Shown: positions 1 to 8,344, counted from the first letter of the stretch. The stretch is 64,000 nucleotides of DNA from Eubacteriales bacterium (GCA_030531505.1 JAUNNH010000010.1:1-64000), one strand, 5' to 3'. A program made the numbers and translations. Notes: generated by a model not told the origin, from the sequence alone.

Positions 1-830
1 GGTAGCCGGGGAAGCCGTGCAGGTTGTAGCCCGCCGTGTGGCTGAGCAGGGCGGCAAAGGTCACGGGGCCCTTCTTGACGAATTCCGGCACCACGCCCGA
101 GATATCCGCGTCAAGGTCGATGAGCCCCTTGTCCACGTACCGCAGGAGGGTCAGCGCAAACATGGGCTTCGATACAGAACCCGCCTGGAACAGCATATCC
201 GGGTTCACGGGGAAGTCCTCGCCGTACCGGCCGCTGCCGGCACAGTAGGTGAGGAAATCACCGTCTCCGGCCTGGACGGCAATGCTGACGCCGTAGCCCT
301 TCCTGCCCTTGATGCGCATGGCCTTATCCACATCCACGCCGTATAAATTCTTGATGATCCGGTTGGGGCCTTTGAGCATCCGCATCAGCACAGCCTCATC
401 GTTGTCGATGATGCCGGTCTCCCGGAAGCCGGCTTTATGATAGATGTGCAGACCTCGCTCGTTCTCCGGCCCGGTGGACAGGAAGAGCCGGTCGGCGCCG
501 TTTTCTTTGAAGTATTTGATGATCTCCTGCAGGGCGGCCTGGCCATAGCCCTTGCCCTGTTCGTTCCGGTCGATCATGAAGCGCCATAGCCAGTAGCGGT
601 CATCCTCGTCCTCTTCTTCAGGATTGAATGCGAACATGCAGAAGCCCACCAGCTTCTCATCTGCATAGATGGCAAAGGGCCGGGCCATGCCGGGCTGCTC
701 CGCGTTCGCCTCATCCGCCTCTCGCAGAGAGACGTCGTTTGGGGCGACGAAGGGCTGATCCTCCCGCACAGAAAGGGCCAGAACAGCATCTCTGTTATTC
801 TCATTGATAGGTTCCAGTTTGATTATCATA
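1..830 (-). CDS. GNAT acetyltransferase fused to a serine beta-lactamase-like domain (3' end outside window)
   Basis: Reading leftwards from the ATG at 828-830, one open frame runs off the window edge (276 codons seen, no stop). Residues 1-155 look like a GNAT N-acetyltransferase of the BltD/PaiA sort, with the acetyl-CoA loop visible as NEQGKGYGQAAL and a typical C-terminal YHKAGFRETG segment. After a linker of about 40 residues comes the start of a class C beta-lactamase/DD-peptidase fold: FQAGSVSKPMFAL contains the SxxK nucleophile motif, followed by LLSHTAGYN. An AAGGAG ribosome site lies 11 nt before the ATG. The two domains are in one frame, so this is a true fusion rather than neighbours. 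Substrates of either domain are unknown; the YxN and KTG motifs of the second domain would lie outside the window. Confidence 0.8.
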
Positions 831-840
831 ATTGGTTTTT

Positions 841-1175
841 CTCCTTGAACATAAGATTTGATATGGAATCGTTCCTATATGGCGTCGGTACCTGAAAAAG
901 GGCGCAAAAATACCGCAGCGAAGCAGCTCCCGTTGTGGCTGCGTCCTGCGGTTCCCACTATCCGAAAGTACCTCAAAAATGGCGCACTGACCCAGAGGGG
1001 TATACCCCTCAGTCATGCTCTGCGCCTTTATTCAGTTTTCAGGCGATCGTAATAATCATTGGTGTACGCACCTTTCATAGATTCATAGAACAATTATACA
1101 TGATATCTCCTTGAAAATCAATGCTCAAGTTCAATCCTACCACCTCGTAAGCCGCAACGAAAGAAGCGCTGTATC
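841..1175. other. Intergenic stretch of 335 bp with one perfect palindrome
   Basis: No convincing gene is seen on either strand. Two overlapping short open frames here (71 and 64 codons) lack ribosome sites and motifs. The stretch separates the GNAT fusion from the end of the DUF3021 gene. Its one notable element is a perfect 16-bp palindrome at 995-1010. Confidence 0.5.
995..1010. promoter_or_regulatory. Perfect 16-bp palindrome, possible operator
   Basis: GAGGGGTATACCCCTC is identical to its reverse complement. It lies about 165 bp upstream of the GNAT fusion start, on that gene's promoter side. G/C-tract palindromes of this kind are used by several small metal- or thiol-sensing repressors, but none is encoded here, so an operator role is only a guess. 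Confidence 0.3.
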
Positions 1176-1622
1176 CTATTGTCGCCTCAATTCTAACTCC
1201 CGGTTTATTCTTTCTGCCAGTTTTTTCTGCCGGCGATAGGAAAAAACTGAAATGACAAATGCCGTCAAGAGCATGGATACAACCGCCAGAAGCGCAGGAA
1301 GCAGGCCTTTATCTGTCGGGATCCAGCCGACGAGAAAAGCGATTGTCAACATGATCGCGCAGCCAGTCACCATGTGAATCGCAATCTGCACGGAACGGCT
1401 TAGCTTTTCGTTGGTGTAAATGATACAAGAAAGGCCGAATCCGAGGCCGATCCCCAAGCTGCCGAGAGCCATTTTGGTGACGGAATAACCGGAAGCGGAA
1501 TAGACGCCGCCCATGTTAAGATCAGCAATCAAGGAGCCGAGCAGAAACAGGAAAGAGGAGATCGCCACCGTTGTTTTGGTACGCTGGACTAAAAATACGA
1601 TACTATCTTTCTTCTTCATCAT
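1176..1622 (-). CDS. DUF3021 membrane protein
   Basis: A 148-residue protein with four predicted membrane spans (about residues 19-37, 48-66, 82-101 and 107-128) and a basic C-terminus (RRQKKLAERINRELELRRQ). This matches the DUF3021 family, small membrane proteins almost always encoded directly after a LytTR regulator. Known examples are thought to restrain their partner regulator from the membrane; that is family knowledge, not visible here. The ATG at 1620-1622 is directly followed by another at 1617-1619. The AGGAGG site overlaps the stop codon of the upstream LytTR gene and is better spaced for the second ATG, so the first residue could be dropped. It forms a two-gene operon with the LytTR gene (8-nt gap). 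Confidence 0.8.
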   Translation of the reverse strand: MMKKKDSIVFLVQRTKTTVAISSFLFLLGSLIADLNMGGVYSASGYSVTKMALGSLGIGLGFGLSCIIYTNEKLSRSVQIAIHMVTGCAIMLTIAFLVGWIPTDKGLLPALLAVVSMLLTAFVISVFSYRRQKKLAERINRELELRRQ

Positions 1623-1630
1623 GATTCCTC

Positions 1631-2065
1631 CTATAATCCCAAATAGTTTTTAAGATCAGGCAAGTACTTTCGGGAAACGTAATCAGACAGCCCGTTTCTC
1701 ATTTTCAGGAGCAGACTTCCCCCGAAACTGGCTTCCACGCTTTGTACATAAGAAAGGTTGACGGCGCAGGATTTGGATATCTGCATGAAGCCGCTGCCCA
1801 ACTGATCCAATACTTCATACAAGCGTTTTCGCGTCCTGAACTCTTCCTTTTTCGTATAGAGCTTTGTTTCCCCGCCCACTACCCGGATCATGTAGACCTC
1901 CTGCTCTGCAAGAAGGAACGTACGTCCGTCACGCTCGGCCAGGACAGGGGTGTCCTTTGCCTGCAATATGTCCAAAGCCCGTTGTATCTCCGGGGTTATT
2001 CGATCCGTATAAATGACCGCCCGCGGAGGCGTGTGCTCCGGCGAGACTTCAATCTTGACCTGCAT
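1631..2065 (-). CDS. LytTR-domain DNA-binding regulator
   Basis: A 144-residue regulator with a C-terminal LytTR domain (about residues 45-144). The diagnostic parts are TKKEEFRTRKRLYEVLDQLG followed by FMQISKSCAVNLSYV and the terminal VSRKYLPDLKNYL. There is no receiver domain, so it belongs to the stand-alone LytTR class, which usually controls its own operon together with the DUF3021 partner. I chose the ATG at 2063-2065 because a GGGGAT ribosome site lies just upstream and a sigma-A promoter sits at 2112-2140. A longer in-frame extension exists (to 2344) but would read back through this promoter into the preceding gene. Confidence 0.85.
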   Translation of the reverse strand: MQVKIEVSPEHTPPRAVIYTDRITPEIQRALDILQAKDTPVLAERDGRTFLLAEQEVYMIRVVGGETKLYTKKEEFRTRKRLYEVLDQLGSGFMQISKSCAVNLSYVQSVEASFGGSLLLKMRNGLSDYVSRKYLPDLKNYLGL

Positions 2066-2111
2066 AAGAGATCCCCTTTCTTGTTGAGTGCACATCAACT
2101 TAGATGAGAAC

Positions 2112-2140
2112 AGTATAATCGGGTAAATATCTTTTGTCAT
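2112..2140 (-). promoter_or_regulatory. Sigma-A promoter of the LytTR/DUF3021 operon
   Basis: On the minus strand: ATGACA (complement of 2135-2140), 17-bp spacer, TATACT (complement of 2112-2117), about 45 nt upstream of the LytTR start. Confidence 0.6.
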
Positions 2141-2229
2141 CTGTTTGGCGCTAAGAGGTAAATAATTGCAGGTGAAATGCAAGGAACCCCTGCCAAAGCA
2201 GAACATGACAGAATGCATCATATTATGGT

Positions 2230-2265
2230 AAAAATAGGGCGGTGGGAGATTTCTCCCTACCGCCC
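2230..2265 (-). terminator. Terminator after tnpV
   Basis: A 13-bp GC-rich stem (2237-2249 pairing with 2252-2265, one bulge) is followed on the minus strand by a T run (complement of 2230-2234). It ends the TnpV transcript. Confidence 0.75.
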
Positions 2266-2271
2266 GGTACA

Positions 2272-2649
2272 TTATGCATAAATCAGATCGTTGTTCACAA
2301 CCTCCATAGCTCGATTCCGAATGTTGTTCATTCGCTGTACCCACAGCATTTGATCCTGGACCTTAAGTTGTTCTGTGACGCCTTCACGGGCCGCCATCTG
2401 CTTAACCAGCTCAAGAAACACAGATTCAGCCTGTTCGTTCAGATCGGCAAGATAACCGTTCAGCTTGCCGGTGATCTGCAGCTCTGTGTACAGTGCCTTG
2501 CGGTGTTGCCGGAGATACCGCAGATGCCGCTGACCCCAAGCGCCGATGGGCCTTTGTTCTTCAGCGGGCAACTTCAAACATGGAACGAAATAATTGCCTT
2601 GCAGCTCATACCAAAGTCCGTTCTTTTCGTCGTAGATGTGTTTTTCCAT
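2272..2649 (-). CDS. tnpV: TnpV-family transposon-encoded protein
   Basis: A 125-residue protein matching TnpV (PF14198), an accessory protein of Tn4451-type and related Clostridia integrative elements. The family hallmarks are an N-terminal block ending LPAEEQRPIGAWGQRHLRYL, the HRKALYTEL segment and the C-terminal QMLWVQRMNNIRNRAMEVV. Its precise role in transposition is not established. The ATG at 2647-2649 follows a GGAGG site by about 9 nt. No recombinase, relaxase or other element gene is adjacent, so this is probably a remnant or a gene moved on its own. It borders an unusual hairpin-rich non-coding stretch at 2711-3123. Confidence 0.85.
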   Translation of the reverse strand: MEKHIYDEKNGLWYELQGNYFVPCLKLPAEEQRPIGAWGQRHLRYLRQHRKALYTELQITGKLNGYLADLNEQAESVFLELVKQMAAREGVTEQLKVQDQMLWVQRMNNIRNRAMEVVNNDLIYA

Positions 2650-2710
2650 GATGTAATCCTCCAAATTTGATTGATTCCTGCAATTCAATCACTCTGGCTG
2701 ATTACAAAAG

Positions 2711-3125
2711 CCCCAAGGGAGGCAACTTCCTTACGAAGTGCCTCCCTTCGGATGGTCCTTTTTTTGTTTGGTGACAAGAGGGATTCGAATCATGTCCGCA
2801 CACGCCGGGGGAATTGCGGCTTCCCGCTGCCGGTGGCAGAGAGAGGGAAGCCGCAATTTCCGCAGCGGTCGAAAAACCGGAGGGTGTGCGTAAGCCCGAA
2901 CGGTTTTTCGGGCACCGCAAGGTGGATTGTGCATGAGCCAGTGCGCACACTGGCGAATACTTTTATTCCGTTTTCACTGTCCCCCGCAAGGCGAAAACGG
3001 AATGCAAGCGAATCCCTCCGTCTCCACCAAAACTTGGGAAGTCTGGAAGCAGACTTCCCCTTTTTTGCGCTCTTTTCCCAACTGACTTATAGATTGTTGG
3101 ACCGCCGCGAAGTGTAATTTCGCGA
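2711..3125. repeat. Non-coding array of seven consecutive hairpins
   Basis: The 628 bp between tnpV and the dehydrogenase gene hold no credible gene but contain a series of stems, each perfect or nearly so: 2712-2745 (14-15 bp, one bulge, with a T7 run at 2760-2766), 2812-2825/2845-2858 (14 bp), 2870-2879/2901-2910 (10 bp), 2938-2943/2948-2953 (6 bp), 2966-2975/2993-3002 (10 bp), 3036-3044/3051-3059 (9 bp, then T6) and a short one near 3106-3123. The arms differ in sequence from hairpin to hairpin, so this is not a simple repeat array. Around 2775-2795 the minus strand reads ATTCGAATCCC then CACCA, resembling a tRNA 3' end, though the full tRNA fold is absent. A structured RNA, a decayed mobile element or a dispersed repeat are all possible. 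Confidence 0.6.
3036..3066 (+). terminator. Intrinsic terminator in the hairpin array
   Basis: A perfect 9-bp stem (GGGAAGTCT with its complement, 6-nt loop) is followed directly by TTTTTT. It would stop any transcript of the array before the dehydrogenase promoter. Confidence 0.65.
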
Positions 3126-3216
3126 TGGGTATTGCACAACGACAGGTGTTCTTTAAGTCCAAGATCATTCTTTTACATACTGCACAAATCTATTCTTCGA
3201 TAGATGCATAATTCTG

Positions 3217-3245
3217 TTGATATCACACAAGCTCTATGATATACT
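3217..3245 (+). promoter_or_regulatory. Sigma-A promoter of the Ldh-family gene
   Basis: TTGATA (3217-3222), 17-bp spacer, TATACT (3240-3245). The expected start is near 3252, about 26 nt before the chosen start codon. Confidence 0.65.
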
Positions 3246-3277
3246 GACTATATCTAAACAATATGGGAGTGAGCATT

Positions 3278-4336
3278 ATGATCCATCTTTCCTATGAGCA
3301 AGAGATCACCCTGATTAAGCGTCTGGTCATGGCACAGCATGTCTCGGAGAGTGATGCCACCTCGCTTGCCGCCGTCGTCACCCACTCGGATTTCACCGGT
3401 ACCTATTCCCACGGACTGTCCCGCCTCTGCATCTATCTGAGGCAGTATATGGCGGGAGCCCTGGTGGCGCAGCCGGACTTTCGCTGCGTGAAGGATTCGG
3501 ATGCCTCTCTCGCTTTCGATTGTGGCGGCGGGTCCGGCATCGTGGCGGTCAACCGCGTTTATGACGCGGTGCTCGAGCGTGCCCGCAAGTTCGGAGTGGC
3601 TGCGGGCGTAGGCCGCAACAGCGCGAACATTGGCTGCGGCGGCTATTATGGCCACCGTATGGCGGAGGACAACGTGATCGGTATCGTGGTGAGCAACACC
3701 TATCCCTGCATGGCGCCCTACGGCGGCGCGGACCGACTGATCGGCACGAACCCCATCATCCTCGGATGCCCTACGACGAACCCGGACCGCCCGATTGTCA
3801 TCGACGTCTCCACCAGCGGCGTCGCCATCGGCAAGGTCCAGGCCTATCGCCGCGAGAACAAGGAAATGCCGGTGGGCTGGGCCAACGACTATGACGGCAA
3901 CCCAACCACCGATCCGCACGCTGCCTACTGCGTCCGCCCCATGGGCGACCACAAGGGTTACGGCCTGGCCGTGTTTGTGGACATGTTCGGCGGCGTACTG
4001 TCCGATGCGCTTACGAGCCCTGAAATCCCATTTGTGGAGGATATGCAGCCCGAGGAGACCGGCTTTGCCGTGATTCTGCTGGATATCGCGCACTTCATCG
4101 ATGTCGAGCGCTTCAAGGAGCACGCCACGCTGTATGCCTCTCTTATTAAGAACAGCCGTACCGCTGCCGGGGTAAAGGAAATCTTTATGCCCGGTGAGAT
4201 CGAGGCGCGGCTCATCGAGGAGAGAAAGATCACCGGCCTTGATTTCTCTGATGCGCTTGAGGCGGAATTGACAGAGCTTGCCCGCCGGAGCGGCGTCCTT
4301 GGCGCGGACGGCGTACTCTCGGATCTGCTCGTTTGA
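3278..4336 (+). CDS. Ldh-family NAD(P)-dependent 2-hydroxyacid dehydrogenase
   Basis: A 352-residue member of the malate/L-lactate dehydrogenase 2 family (AllD, YbiC, YiaK, ComC), a fold unrelated to classical LDH. These enzymes interconvert 2-hydroxyacids and 2-oxoacids. Visible marks are the N-terminal catalytic region with THSDFTGTYSHGLSR (His in the SHG motif), the cofactor segment GTNPIILGCP followed by VIDVSTSGVAIGK, and PVGWANDYDGNPTTDP, then HKGYGLAVFVD. Length is normal for the family. I chose the ATG at 3278 because GGGAGT lies 7 nt before it; an ATG five codons earlier overlaps that site. The gene has its own promoter and terminator, so its link to the following sugar locus is only positional. 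The substrate cannot be told from sequence. Confidence 0.85.
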   Translation: MIHLSYEQEITLIKRLVMAQHVSESDATSLAAVVTHSDFTGTYSHGLSRLCIYLRQYMAGALVAQPDFRCVKDSDASLAFDCGGGSGIVAVNRVYDAVLERARKFGVAAGVGRNSANIGCGGYYGHRMAEDNVIGIVVSNTYPCMAPYGGADRLIGTNPIILGCPTTNPDRPIVIDVSTSGVAIGKVQAYRRENKEMPVGWANDYDGNPTTDPHAAYCVRPMGDHKGYGLAVFVDMFGGVLSDALTSPEIPFVEDMQPEETGFAVILLDIAHFIDVERFKEHATLYASLIKNSRTAAGVKEIFMPGEIEARLIEERKITGLDFSDALEAELTELARRSGVLGADGVLSDLLV

Positions 4337-4363
4337 TCAATAGCGTCTCTGCCCCCATAAAAT

Positions 4364-4395
4364 GCGGGAAGTCCGTCGGACGGACTTCCCGCTTT
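4364..4395 (+). terminator. Terminator after the Ldh-family gene
   Basis: A perfect 12-bp stem (GCGGGAAGTCCG and its complement, TCGGA loop) is followed by TTT. Confidence 0.7.
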
Positions 4396-4458
4396 CTGCC
4401 TGACCGCACCGTGGAAAAGAGAGGGGCAAAGACAGACAAAAAGCAGCAGGGAAAGACC

Positions 4459-4487
4459 TTTTCATCCAAGGCGCTTTCCTGTATACT
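4459..4487 (+). promoter_or_regulatory. Promoter of the chitobiose phosphorylase operon
   Basis: TTTTCA (4459-4464), 17-bp spacer, TATACT (4482-4487). The -35 element is poor, as expected for a promoter needing an activator; a response regulator is encoded in the same locus. Confidence 0.5.
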
Positions 4488-4520
4488 GTGAGCAGAAAAT
4501 GGGCAGAAAGGGGCTATACC

Positions 4521-6914
4521 ATGCAGTACGGCCATTTTGAAAACGACAAGCGCGAGTATGTGATCGATCGGGTGGATCTGCCCGAATCCTGGACAAACTA
4601 TATTGGGACGGGAGATATGCTCGGCGTGTTCAACCACACGGCGGGCGGCTATCTGATTTACAAAAGCTCCGAGTACCACCGCATCACCCGCTTTCGCCCC
4701 AACGGCGTACCCATGGACAGCCCGGGGCACTATATCTATCTGCGTGACGAGGAGGACGGGGATTTCTGGTCCGTTTCCTGGCAGCCGGTCGGCAAACCGA
4801 AGGAGCATTTCTCCTGCCGTCATGGGCTGAGCTATGTGAAATATCTCTCCGATTACAGCGGCATCGATGCGAGCCAGACGCTCTTTGTGGCGATGGATGA
4901 CCCGGTGGAAATATGGGACCTCCGCCTGCGCAACAACAGCGGGCGATCCCGCACGCTTTCCGTTTTCTCCTATCTCGAATTCAGCTTCCACCAGGTGGAT
5001 ATGGACAACCGCAACTTCCAGATGAGCCTCTATGCGGCCGGGAGCCGTTATGAGGACGGTGTGATCGAGCACGATCTGTACTACGAGGAGGACGGCTACC
5101 AGTTCTTCACCTCCGATTTTGTCCCCGACGGCTTTGATTGCCTGCGCGACCGCTTCCTCGGCCCCTACCGTACCGAGCGGGATCCGATCGCAGTGGAGAC
5201 GGGCAAAACGAGCGGGAGCTTTGAAAAGGGCGGCAACCATTGCGGCTGCCTGAAGAAGACGCTGACCCTCGCTCCGGGCGAGGAGGCACGGCTCCTGTTC
5301 CTGCTCGGCGAGGGCGGGATCGAGGAGGGCCGCGCCATGCGCGCCAAATACACGCAACCCCGCGTGGATGAAGACATCCGGCGCCTCGCGGCGTTCTGGG
5401 ACGAAAAGCTCTCCTGCCTGCAGATCAAGACGCCGAACGAGGGCATGAACACGGAGATCAATATCTGGAATCTCTACCAGAGCGAGATTAACGTCATGTT
5501 CTCCCGCTTCACGTCCTTTATCGAGGTGGGCGGTCGCGTGGGCCTCGGCTTCCGTGACACGGCGCAGGATGCGATGATGGTTCCGCACTCAAACCCCGCG
5601 AAATGCCGCAGCCGGCTTGTGGAGCTGCTGCGCGCTCTGACGACGAGCGGCTATGGCCTGCATCTCTTTGAGCCGCGCTGGTTCGAGCCGGAGCAGGAAA
5701 AACAGCAGTCTTTCCGTTCACCGACTGTTATCCCCATGCCGGAGAAGAGCCAGATCGTCCACGGCCTGAAGGATGCCTGTGCGGATGACGCGCTCTGGCT
5801 GGTGTCCTCTGTCGTGCAGTATGCGCGGGAAACCGGGGATCTCGGCTTTGCCGATCAGATCGTTACCTACGCCGACGGCGGAGAGGGAACGATCTATGAG
5901 CACCTGACGCGCATTCTGGATTTCTCCGCACGTGAGATCGGACAGAACGGGATCTGTAAGGGGCTGCGCGCCGATTGGAACGACTGCCTGAACTTAGGCG
6001 GCGGCGAGAGCGCGATGGTGAGTTTTTTGCATCTGTGGGCGCTGGAAAACTTCTGCGCGCTGGCCCGCGCGCTTGGGCGGACAGAGGATGTCGCGCGTTA
6101 CGGCGCGCTGGCAGACAAGGTCAAAGCCTGCTGCGGCCACGTCCTCTGGGATGGGGAATGGTTCATCCGCGGCATCACGGCGGACGGCCGGAAGATCGGC
6201 ACGCAGCGTGACGTCGAGGGACGCGTACATATGGAATCCAACACCTGGGCTGTGCTGTCCGGGGCCGCGACACGGGAGCAGGGCCTTTCGGCCATGGACA
6301 GCGTGGACGCCTATCTGTTCACGCCCTACGGCCTCATGCTGAATGCTCCCTGTTATACGAAGCCGGACGACGGCATCGGCTTTGTGACACGCGTCTATCC
6401 CGGCCTCAAGGAAAACGGCGCCATCTTCAGCCACCCCAACCCCTGGGCCTGGTGCGCCGAGGCGATGCTCGGTCGCGGGGCGCGGGCGATGAAGTTCTAT
6501 AACGCGCTCTGCCCGGCACTGCAGAACGATAAGATCGAGGTGCGCGAAGCGGAGCCCTACAGCTATTGCCAGTTCGTGGTAGGACGCGACCACACGGCCT
6601 TCGGCCGCGCGCGTCATCCCTTTATGACCGGTTCCTCCGGCTGGGCCTACTACGCCGCGACGCAGTATATCCTCGGCATCCGGCCGGACTTCGACGGCCT
6701 GCATGTGGACCCCTGCATCCCGGCGGACTGGAAGGAGTTTAGCGTCACACGAGTGTGGCGCGGCTGCACCTATTACATTCATGTGACGAATCCGGACGGC
6801 GTGGAGAAGGGTGTCTGCTCGATCGTCGCGGACGGAAGAGAGAGAATGGTTTTACCGATACTTCCCGCCGGCAGCGTCTGCTGTGCGGAGGTTCGGATGG
6901 GAGAGAGGAGCTGA
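4521..6914 (+). CDS. chbP: GH94 phosphorylase, probably N,N'-diacetylchitobiose phosphorylase
   Basis: A 797-residue glycoside hydrolase family 94 enzyme. These split a beta-linked disaccharide with inorganic phosphate, giving a sugar-1-phosphate and a free sugar. The ChbP reaction is (GlcNAc)2 + Pi to GlcNAc-1-P + GlcNAc (EC 2.4.1.280). The N-terminal beta-sandwich starts MQYGHFENDKREYVI; the (alpha/alpha)6 barrel has GLGFRDTAQDAM near residue 350 and the general-acid region LRADWNDCLNLGG near residues 483-493 (Asp485/Asp488). These segments and HPNPWAWCAEA agree better with my memory of Vibrio ChbP than with cellobiose phosphorylase. The ATG at 4521 follows AAGGGG. The next gene, a hexose-phosphate mutase, fits the product. 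It has no signal peptide, so the disaccharide must be imported. Cellobiose or another beta-disaccharide remains possible. Confidence 0.78.
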   Translation: MQYGHFENDKREYVIDRVDLPESWTNYIGTGDMLGVFNHTAGGYLIYKSSEYHRITRFRPNGVPMDSPGHYIYLRDEEDGDFWSVSWQPVGKPKEHFSCRHGLSYVKYLSDYSGIDASQTLFVAMDDPVEIWDLRLRNNSGRSRTLSVFSYLEFSFHQVDMDNRNFQMSLYAAGSRYEDGVIEHDLYYEEDGYQFFTSDFVPDGFDCLRDRFLGPYRTERDPIAVETGKTSGSFEKGGNHCGCLKKTLTLAPGEEARLLFLLGEGGIEEGRAMRAKYTQPRVDEDIRRLAAFWDEKLSCLQIKTPNEGMNTEINIWNLYQSEINVMFSRFTSFIEVGGRVGLGFRDTAQDAMMVPHSNPAKCRSRLVELLRALTTSGYGLHLFEPRWFEPEQEKQQSFRSPTVIPMPEKSQIVHGLKDACADDALWLVSSVVQYARETGDLGFADQIVTYADGGEGTIYEHLTRILDFSAREIGQNGICKGLRADWNDCLNLGGGESAMVSFLHLWALENFCALARALGRTEDVARYGALADKVKACCGHVLWDGEWFIRGITADGRKIGTQRDVEGRVHMESNTWAVLSGAATREQGLSAMDSVDAYLFTPYGLMLNAPCYTKPDDGIGFVTRVYPGLKENGAIFSHPNPWAWCAEAMLGRGARAMKFYNALCPALQNDKIEVREAEPYSYCQFVVGRDHTAFGRARHPFMTGSSGWAYYAATQYILGIRPDFDGLHVDPCIPADWKEFSVTRVWRGCTYYIHVTNPDGVEKGVCSIVADGRERMVLPILPAGSVCCAEVRMGERS

Positions 6915-6921
6915 AAAGGAT

Positions 6922-8331
6922 ATGATCAAATTCGGAACGGGCGGCTGGCGTGCCATCATTGCGGACGAGTTTACAAAGGCAAACCTCCGCCTGCTCACGG
7001 CCGGGCTCTGCAGCCTGATGACCAAGGAGGGGCACGCGGGAGAGGAAATCTGCGTGGGCTATGACCGCCGCTTCCTGTCGAAGGAGTCCGCGCACTGGAT
7101 TGCCGAAGTGCTTGCGGGCAGCGGCTTTCGTGTGCGCATGGTCAACCGTTCCTCGCCGACGCCGCTCATCATGTACGTCGTCAAGACGGCCGGCATGCCC
7201 TACGGCATGATGGTGACGGCGAGCCATAACCCCGCCGTATACAACGGAGTGAAGGTCTTTACCGCTGGCGGGCGGGATGCGGATCTCACGGTGACGGCGA
7301 AGATCGAGGCGGAGATCGCCGGCCTGGACGCCGCGCAGATCCCCTCTATCGACTACGACGAAGCCCTGCGGCAGGGGCTCATCCGGGAGGAAAATCCCAC
7401 CAACGACTATATCGACAGCATCCTTTCCCTGGTGGATATCGACGCGATCAAAAAGGCACGGCTCAAGATCGCACTCGATCCGATGTATGGTGTGGGACAG
7501 ACCAGCCTGCGCACCATCCTGATGACCTGTCGCTGCGATCTGGAGGTCATTCACGACCGGCACGATACGCTCTTCGGCGGCAAGCTGCCCGCGCCGAACG
7601 CCTCTACGCTCGGTATGCTTTCCCATGTCGTGACGGACCGCGCCTGTGATCTCGGCATCGCAACCGACGGAGACGCCGACCGTCTCGGCGTGATCGACGA
7701 GCGGGGAGACTTTGTGCATCCGAACACCCTGCTGGTGCTGCTCTATTATTATCTGGTGAAATACCGCGGGTGGAGCGGGCCCTGTGTGCGCAACAACTCC
7801 ACCACGCACCTGCTCGACCGCGTCGCCGAAGGTCTGGGCCAGCACTGCTATGAGGTGCCGGTGGGCTTCAAGCACATCTCCGCCAAAATGAAGGAGACCG
7901 ACGCCATCATCGGCGGAGAGAGTTCCGGCGGCCTCGCTGTGCAGGGGCACATCTCCGGCAAGGACGGGATCTATGCCGCGGCGCTGCTCACGGAGATGCT
8001 GGCCGTCACGGGTAAGTCGATCTCCGCACTCTATCGGGAGATCACGGATGCTTACGGAGAGCTTTTCTATCGGGAGGCAGATTTCTCCATGACGCCGGCC
8101 CGGAAGAGCGAGCTGCAGAAAAAGCTTTTTGAGGAGAAGTGTGTGCCGGAGCTTGCGGGCGTGGTGCGTATCAACCGTGAGGACGGCGTGAAGCTCTATT
8201 TCGAGGACGGCAGCTGGGTCATCTGCCGCTTCTCCGGGACCGAGCCGCTCCTTCGTATGGCGGCCGAGGCGGCAAGCGGAGCGCAGGCGGAGGGCTATAT
8301 TGCCGCCTGGCGCGACTTGCTCCAACTGTGA
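6922..8331 (+). CDS. Alpha-D-phosphohexomutase (phosphoglucomutase/phosphomannomutase family)
   Basis: A 469-residue phosphohexomutase that moves phosphate between C1 and C6 of a hexose. All four family signatures are visible: the phosphoserine loop TASHNPAVYNG (Ser101), the metal loop TDGDADRLG (near residues 250-258), the sugar-specificity loop GGESSGGL, and the C-terminal phosphate loop RFSGTEPLLRM. The ATG at 6922 follows AAAAGGA and lies 7 nt after the phosphorylase stop, so the genes are co-transcribed. In this setting the likely job is to convert the sugar-1-phosphate made by the phosphorylase (GlcNAc-1-P or glucose-1-P) into the 6-phosphate. The GESSG loop does not let me decide between glucose, mannose and N-acetylglucosamine. 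Confidence 0.88.
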   Translation: MIKFGTGGWRAIIADEFTKANLRLLTAGLCSLMTKEGHAGEEICVGYDRRFLSKESAHWIAEVLAGSGFRVRMVNRSSPTPLIMYVVKTAGMPYGMMVTASHNPAVYNGVKVFTAGGRDADLTVTAKIEAEIAGLDAAQIPSIDYDEALRQGLIREENPTNDYIDSILSLVDIDAIKKARLKIALDPMYGVGQTSLRTILMTCRCDLEVIHDRHDTLFGGKLPAPNASTLGMLSHVVTDRACDLGIATDGDADRLGVIDERGDFVHPNTLLVLLYYYLVKYRGWSGPCVRNNSTTHLLDRVAEGLGQHCYEVPVGFKHISAKMKETDAIIGGESSGGLAVQGHISGKDGIYAAALLTEMLAVTGKSISALYREITDAYGELFYREADFSMTPARKSELQKKLFEEKCVPELAGVVRINREDGVKLYFEDGSWVICRFSGTEPLLRMAAEAASGAQAEGYIAAWRDLLQL

Positions 8332-8344
8332 GACTGTGGTAGGA

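Noticed and set aside
2086-2344. In-frame upstream extension of the LytTR gene (to 2344)
   Set aside because: It runs through a clear promoter and into the TnpV gene and its terminator; the ATG at 2063-2065 has a proper ribosome site.
2775-2796. tRNA gene suggested by ATTCGAATCCC and CACCA on the minus strand
   Set aside because: The acceptor, D and anticodon arms are missing and the T-stem does not pair; at most a tRNA 3'-end relic.
2671-3168. Open reading frames within the hairpin array
   Set aside because: They have no ribosome sites, have low-complexity translations and are interrupted by terminator-like stems.
4230-5588. Long minus-strand open frames opposite the GH94, mutase, IlvA and oxidoreductase genes
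   Set aside because: They are mirror frames of GC-rich coding sequence with His/Arg/Val-rich translations and no motifs; the plus-strand genes have full family signatures.
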